This document shows, one piece after another, positions 59,603 through 64,000 of a stretch of DNA of 64,000 nucleotides. Under the pieces are notes generated by a model. The model saw nothing but the letters and a program-made list of their open reading frames with translations, was not told the DNA's origin and did not search any database. A program made the translations under genes and the position numbers. Source of the DNA: Pyrenula massariospora (taxonomy: Eukaryota; Ascomycota; Eurotiomycetes; Pyrenulales; Pyrenulaceae); the NCBI GenBank assembly GCA_021030905.1, contig JAGFMI010000003.1:806001-870000 (forward strand). Reading direction: 5' to 3'. How positions within the stretch are numbered: the stretch's first letter is position 1; each line of letters opens with the position of its first letter.

Positions 59603-60351
59603 CTAGTCGACATCAGGCGCTGGGGTCACGTCGTAGCCGCCTCTGGCGATATCATCGTCTCGCTTATCGACATCAGGCGCAGGCGTAACATCATACCCAC
59701 CCCTCGCAATCCCATCGTCTCGCTTGTCAACATCGGGGGCTGGTGTCACATCGTAACCTCCTCTAGCGATCCTGTCTTCTCGCTTGTCGACATCAGGGGC
59801 TGGCGTAACATCATACCCACCCCTTGCGATGCCGTCCTCTCGCTTGTCAACATCGGGGGCAGGAGTGACGTCGTAGCCGCCCCTAGCAATTCCATCTTCT
59901 CGCTTGTCGACGTCAGGCGCTGGTGTCATATCATACCCGCCCCTCGCGATCCCATCGTCTCGCTTGTCAACGTCTGGGGCTGGGGTCACGTCGTAGCCGC
60001 CCCTGGCGATATCGTCGTCGCGTTTGTCAACATCTGGGGCTGGCGTCACATCGTACCCACCCCTAGCAATCCCATCATCCCGCTCGTCAACCCACGGACT
60101 AGGCGCAGGAAGAACGCCGTGGCCGCCACAACAGCTCTTGCTGCCGACGTAGGGAGTAGGAGGCTCCGGGTCGACGCAGTAGCACTCTAAGGCGTTCGGG
60201 GCACGGGCGCTTCGGCCGCTAAGGGGAGGAGAGGTGTTAGGATTTGGTACTTGAGAGGGTTGGGGTGGGAGGCTTACCGGGGAAGGGAGTTGACAGCGGT
60301 GAGGAGGGAGAGGAGGGAGATGATGGTGAGGAGGAAGGGGGTTTTGCCCAT
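59603..60351 (-). CDS. Secreted Kex2-processed repeat precursor with eight peptide units
   Basis: Two exons, 60351-60278 and 60218-59603, separated by a 59-nt intron (GTAAGC donor, CCTAAC branch, CCTTAG acceptor); 229 residues. Residues 1 to about 22 are a signal peptide (MGKTPFLLTIISLLSLLTAV). A leader of 50 residues with CYC and CC pairs ends in 'VDER'. From residue 72 to the end there are eight units of the form DDGIARGGYDVTPAPDVDKR, the last without KR. Lys-Arg between units is the site for the Golgi protease Kex2, so an 18-residue peptide would be released after carboxypeptidase trimming. Units vary only at position 1 (D/E), 3 (G/D/R) and 11 (V/M). This is the layout of fungal Kex2-processed repeat proteins, including dikaritin RiPP precursors (ustiloxin type) and pheromone-like peptides. 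No UstY-like enzyme is nearby, so cyclisation at Tyr is only a possibility. Confidence 0.85.
59606..60079 (-). repeat. Eight 60-bp coding tandem repeats
   Basis: Seven full 60-base units and one of 54 bases encode the peptide units. Silent positions differ between units, and several alternate every second unit (for example the Val-Asp codons and the Gly-Tyr codons), as expected if a two-unit block of 120 bases was duplicated. It is not a CRISPR array: repeats have no spacers and are in frame. Confidence 0.9.
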
Positions 60352-61667
60352 TGTGATGGTTTGGGCTGAGTTGTGTGTGTGAGAGGGCGATTCCTGTGAG
60401 TGTGAGGGTTCTCAAGGATCGGGTTGGGTTGGTTCAGAGAGACAGGTATGTTCTTGGTGGCAGGTTTGGGATAGAGGTATGTTGAGTTGAGTACGAAGGA
60501 AGGATTGATTTTGGGAAGATGAAAGGGTTTAAGTAGGGCATGTTCAGAGATAGCTCTGTCACGTCAACATCAACGCGCTTCCATGGCCACAGTGACTTGG
60601 TAAGCGGTGAGTGTTGATAAGCGCAAATATTGAAAGGAGATGAACTTTGGAAGCGGGTCATCATTGACCACGTGTGATGAGCGGCAGGAAGAAGTGGCTT
60701 TAATGTGGGGGAGATGATGGTTTGCAGGAATGACTTTTGTGGTTTATGCCATACAAATCATGATAAGGTAAGAAAAGAACTTGGACATGCAGGCGGTGAA
60801 CAGACCTGTTAGCAGAACTCTGGTAGGTTATGTAATCGACCTGGAATATTGCAGTCGGGAAGACAATGATGGAGGGAATAACCTTCGAATGCCAGTGCAT
60901 GCGTGAAACTACCTCATCATGGTGTGCCATCCCTCTCGTTTCTTATTAGCCCGTCGGTTTGCCTTGCAAAGCCTCCTTGAATGAGCTCGGTAGAGACGGC
61001 ATGGCTGATCTTGAGAATCGGTGTCGACGTGAGGAGAGTAAGGTTTACGAAACTTGGTGTAGTATTTCTCTGGGATGTAAGGATAGATCATTGAGACTGG
61101 GAAGGAATGGAGATGCCACATGATGTAACTGAAAAGACAATATGCTGTAGGAGATCATCGTCTTTTCGGCTTATGGAGTCGAAGCCAAGAAGTGGTTGGA
61201 AATGATTCGACACATACGATGTGCAGCGTTTCAACAATGATCATATTCCTGATCTCTTAGAAGAATTGGGAAGAGGAATCCTAAAATCGTGTTTTGCGAG
61301 GAGCTTTCGATAAATTTGTCTTTTGGTGCTAATCTCCTGTTATTGCTCGCTCGGCGTGGTAAATCAAGTAGAATCCAAAGGATGTAGGAAAGATCCGATA
61401 TGGCTGTATTGCAACGGATACCTAAGCTTGTGCTGGGTATCTTGGTGAGTTTCATAGATATATGGTCCTTTATTGGCATCCAATAGAGCAGAGCATGAGA
61501 TGAAATGCCTCTCGCAAAATTCGGACATGGTGCTAAGTATAGCCTTCGGAGATGAGCCACCTCATAGGACATGAGAGGATATGGGGGAAATCACTTGCCA
61601 ACTGCTGTTCTTAGTCGACCTGACTTGGCTTTCCCGATTACCGATTGAGAGAAAGCGAAAGGATTTG
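60352..61667. other. Intergenic, 1.3 kb
   Basis: The left side is the promoter of the repeat-precursor gene. Only short frames are seen; none is supported. No oxidase or tailoring gene is found here. Confidence 0.45.
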
Positions 61668-63092
61668 TTACACGGACTTTGTTCCATCACGTTGTTCAGC
61701 TTTGCGTCGTTCAGTCTTGCGCCGGGCCTGCTCTGCTCGCCTCCTGACTCGTCTCGTGTGCGAAGCTCTTTTCCAGAACTTCTTGTTGATGTTGTCCCTG
61801 ACATTACCATCTTCATATTCTATCCGTGTTGGAAAGTACACCTGTAGCATTGCCAGTCCAGCCCCGGGGACCCATTTCTCGAGCTCCTTTAATGCGCCTT
61901 GCGTCCTTACAATGTCCTGTGGGATCCGTAGTGGCTCTAACCACTCTGGAGTCCCGTCATTCTTGTCCATTGTTTCCAACCACTGTGGGATCTCTCTAGG
62001 GTCAGCTCCTTGTTCATTTACCCATTTGTCCGCGGATGACACGTCCCGAAGCGCTTCTGCCAGGTCGACATTGGGGTTTGGATCATCTTGAAATTGAAGA
62101 GACTTCCCTGTAATTGTTGGCATGCGCTCGAAAATCTTTAGCTGTAGGCCTGTGGTATGTGATCGCCGCGTCGCTCCAGCCGCATAGATATTTTGTAGCA
62201 TGCCAAGTCCACCGGCTCCGACTATGTACCAGGCATTCGCTTTGAGTGCGGAAACGCTCAATAATAGACAAACCCATAGAGCTGCAAGGATAGCAAATAC
62301 AAAAGATGTCTCCGAACGAACAGCTCCTCTGGCCGTTGCAAAAGCCTCCAAGTCGGGGGAGCCCGGGCTGCCTATAAGCACCATGATATGCTTATGGCCA
62401 TTGCCTCTCGTAATGCAAATAACGTTATCTCTAAGAAGCATTGCTCCCGCCCACTTCTCTCCTCTCCATTGTGGCAAGCAGCAGGTTATGTGTGCAAGCA
62501 TGTTACCGCATAGCACGACCATCATTGCCCCCCAGTCTCCGTGTACAACCCAAGGAGGGATCGCAAGCCCAATTTCAGCAAGAATTGTCAGCCAACCCAT
62601 CCACCAAACATGGTCCGGAAGAGGCTCTTGAAGAGGCCCAAGCTCAAAGATATCAATGCGGAGAGAGTCGTTCTTCTCGTCAATCGGGTTGCGGGCCTCA
62701 TGGTCTCTCAGAAGTCGTTCGATTACCCAAGACTTATTGTCCCGTTGGAACCCATTGGCACAATTGACCACGATAGCTGAATTTTCTGGGGCTGGCAATA
62801 ATCTCCTATCACCAACGGCGGATAGAATTTGGCTGAATCCAAATGCTACCCAGCCGAAAGAAAACGCAACAGGTGTGAGTGGAAGTACAGCAAGCGGAAG
62901 CGATGGTTCGCCAGCGTCTGTTGAAGACTGGACAGAGTTGCCCTGTCTTCGAGCCGGGAGGCGGAGGGTATATCCTACTGTCTGTGCGATGGCTTTTTGT
63001 ACGATATCGCCGCCGATGAGAAGGAGAAGGCTCAGGATGTCTGCTGGGTTTCTCCACTGCTCTCGGAGCTCGTTAGCCGTAGTATTTGACAT
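61668..63092 (-). CDS. Fungal multi-pass membrane protein, uncharacterised
   Basis: A single exon of 474 residues from ATG 63092. It begins 'MSNTTANELREQWRNPADIL' and then 'SLLLLIGGDIVQKAIAQ', followed by 'PVAFSFGWVAFGFSQILSAV' and four or more later spans ('VWWMGWLTILAEIGLAIPPW', 'AMMVVLCGNMLAHITCCLP', 'FVFAILAALWVCLLLSVSAL', 'AWYIVGAGGLGMLQNIYAAG'). The C-terminal 150 residues are soluble, with 'EWLEPLRIPQDIVRTQGALK' and a basic Arg/Lys-rich end. I have seen proteins with this N-terminal pattern in filamentous fungi, with no agreed function; some sit near non-self recognition genes. It is transcribed away from the next gene, whose start lies only 284 bases off. Function is left open. Confidence 0.65.
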   Translation of the reverse strand: MSNTTANELREQWRNPADILSLLLLIGGDIVQKAIAQTVGYTLRLPARRQGNSVQSSTDAGEPSLPLAVLPLTPVAFSFGWVAFGFSQILSAVGDRRLLPAPENSAIVVNCANGFQRDNKSWVIERLLRDHEARNPIDEKNDSLRIDIFELGPLQEPLPDHVWWMGWLTILAEIGLAIPPWVVHGDWGAMMVVLCGNMLAHITCCLPQWRGEKWAGAMLLRDNVICITRGNGHKHIMVLIGSPGSPDLEAFATARGAVRSETSFVFAILAALWVCLLLSVSALKANAWYIVGAGGLGMLQNIYAAGATRRSHTTGLQLKIFERMPTITGKSLQFQDDPNPNVDLAEALRDVSSADKWVNEQGADPREIPQWLETMDKNDGTPEWLEPLRIPQDIVRTQGALKELEKWVPGAGLAMLQVYFPTRIEYEDGNVRDNINKKFWKRASHTRRVRRRAEQARRKTERRKAEQRDGTKSV

Positions 63093-63376
63093 GATGGCTA
63101 TCAGATAGCAAATTGTGCTTTGTAATGCAAAAAGCTAGGAGACAAGCATTCCCAAGCCGAAATGAGTTTGAAGTCTCTCTTGTTGACGTTCCCCAGCATG
63201 TAGCCTCGCGATGTGCCAATTGGTCTCATTGGTGGTGGTTTGGAAGTCACGTGCTTATTCAGCTGCTAAAAATAAAATCTGGGCGTTCAGCCCAGTGCCT
63301 TGGTCGTTACCCTTTGAGTTTTCAGCAATGAGAATCGTGTAAACTAAAAACCTTAGGTACGTGTGATGGTGATACC
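63093..63376. promoter_or_regulatory. Shared divergent promoter
   Basis: The 284 bases between two outward-facing genes must hold both promoters. No specific site was identified; co-regulation of the pair is inference from spacing. Confidence 0.4.
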
Positions 63377-64000
63377 ATGGTTGACTCTCGGATCCTTACT
63401 ACTGTTCTTGTGGGCCTCCCCACCGTGTTGATCTGCGGTATCCTGCTCAAACAGATAATCGGCTCGCAGAAATGGCAACAAAACACCGGCCAACAGAAGC
63501 GAAGCGCTTCGTCTTTAGAAAACAGCGGTGTTTGGGCGCGCGAAAAGTCGACAAAGGCTGGAAATGAGGCGGATGAGGTTGAGGTCAAGCAAGAGGCAGA
63601 GCCAGTTGGATCAGTCGAAGATGAGCTAAGCCCAACAGGGACACTACAAAGCTCAACCGACACTGGAAAGATTAAGCAACGTAAGGCTTAATTCTCTACT
63701 TGTTTACAAATTTATCTATCTGATTAGGCCACTGATTGTGGTACCAGTGCTGGAAGTTCTCATTACAGAAATATGCACCGGCTTATCAATCCCTGACTTC
63801 TTTGGACGGTTGGACATGCCAAGCTTCTTCGTCATCTATGCTCACGACAATGACAAGTTTGGGAAGGCTGACGACCGAAAAGTACATAGTATTATTAGAT
63901 ACTTTAAGATGATTGGATCGAGGATTCGATCGGATAGAAGTCCGGTTCTCGCTTCTGAACCGCTTTATTCGGCGGCACGGCAAAATATCCTTGCTAAACA
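63377..64000 (+). CDS. 5' part of a gene with an NLR-like fungal N-terminal region (partial)
   Basis: Exon 1 spans 63377-63680 and exon 2 runs from 63769 past the window edge; the 88-nt intron has a GTAAGG donor, a CTGAT branch and a TTACAG acceptor, and phase is kept. Residues 1-25 contain one hydrophobic span ('ILTTVLVGLPTVLICGILL'), then an acidic, Ser-rich linker to about residue 100. Exon 2 reads 'SIPDFFGRLDMPSFFVIYAH', 'DNDKFGKADDRKVHSIIRYF' and 'RIRSDRSPVLAS'. This motif resembles the start of fungal proteins I know with later NACHT or repeat domains, in which the 'DRSP' and 'RNILS' elements are frequent. The rest of the gene is needed to confirm. It is divergent from the membrane-protein gene. 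Confidence 0.5.

Noticed and set aside
59606-60079. Regular 60-base repeats resembling a CRISPR array
   Set aside because: The units are contiguous without unique spacers, stay in frame, and code for a conserved peptide in a eukaryotic gene.
59573-60190. 205-codon plus-strand open frame through the 60-bp repeats
   Set aside because: It is the mirror of the repeat-precursor gene. The minus strand has the signal peptide, spliced intron and Kex2 sites; the plus strand frame has none of these.
57837-63092. A complete dikaritin biosynthetic cluster around the repeat precursor
   Set aside because: No UstYa/UstYb (DUF3328), tyrosinase, methyltransferase or P450 gene is visible next to it; only a cyclotransferase-like gene and a membrane protein are. 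The precursor layout alone does not prove a RiPP pathway.

Overview
The window is nuclear DNA of a filamentous ascomycete (Pezizomycotina). The evidence is the gene architecture (compact genes with 46-170 bp introns, GTAAGT/GTATGT-like donors, CTRAY branch sites and YAG acceptors), the presence of HET-domain incompatibility-type genes, a fungal hybrid histidine kinase, the Pxr1/mS41/Kin28/SDH2 housekeeping set, and a Kex2-type repeat precursor. I cannot fix the class or genus from sequence alone. There are 19 well-supported protein genes (one running off the right edge), one orphan exon-like ORF, three broken genes or gene relics and several structured repeats. I saw no rRNA, tRNA, CRISPR array or intact transposon.

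Layout. 1-13 kb: NEDD8-specific protease (1151-2436, +), a Cys-rich ORF split by an in-frame TGA (3445-4143, -), a SIMPL-domain protein (6574-7584, -) and a large SNF2/RING ubiquitin ligase of the Irc20/SHPRH type (8218-12680, -). 13.5-18 kb: an ankyrin protein, a HET relic just upstream of an intact HET gene (15732-17486, +), and a frameshifted gene fragment ending against a near-perfect palindrome. 18.4-29 kb: mitochondrial SDH2, an eight-exon amino-acid permease, a secreted PNGase-A-like amidase, mitoribosomal mS41 and the TFIIH kinase Kin28/CDK7. 29-45 kb: a KIP2-like kinesin, a secreted choice-of-anchor-B protein, a fucosyltransferase-like type II membrane protein and Pxr1. 48-59 kb: a GAF-type hybrid histidine kinase, a His-rich DUF4396 membrane protein, a second HET gene with a triplicated acidic repeat, and a gamma-glutamylcyclotransferase-like protein. 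59.6-64 kb: a secreted Kex2-processed repeat precursor, a multi-pass membrane protein, and the divergent 5' end of a gene resembling the N-termini of fungal NLR-like proteins.

The most interesting locus is 59603-60351 (-). It has a signal peptide, then a short Cys-bearing leader, then eight tandem copies of an 18-residue acidic Tyr-containing peptide separated by Lys-Arg. This layout is that of fungal Kex2-processed repeat proteins, which include dikaritin RiPP precursors and pheromone-like peptides. No UstY-family oxidase lies in the window, so the mature product is unknown. Silent sites in the repeats have diverged while the peptide is almost invariant, which points to selection on the peptide.

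The right part of the window (52-64 kb) has an accessory flavour: HET gene, repeat-peptide gene, membrane protein paired head-to-head with a possible NLR-like gene, and long gene-poor stretches. The left and middle parts are mostly conserved housekeeping genes in mixed orientation. I see no operon-like organisation beyond a few divergent and convergent pairs. All intron coordinates come from reading splice signals and frame by hand.
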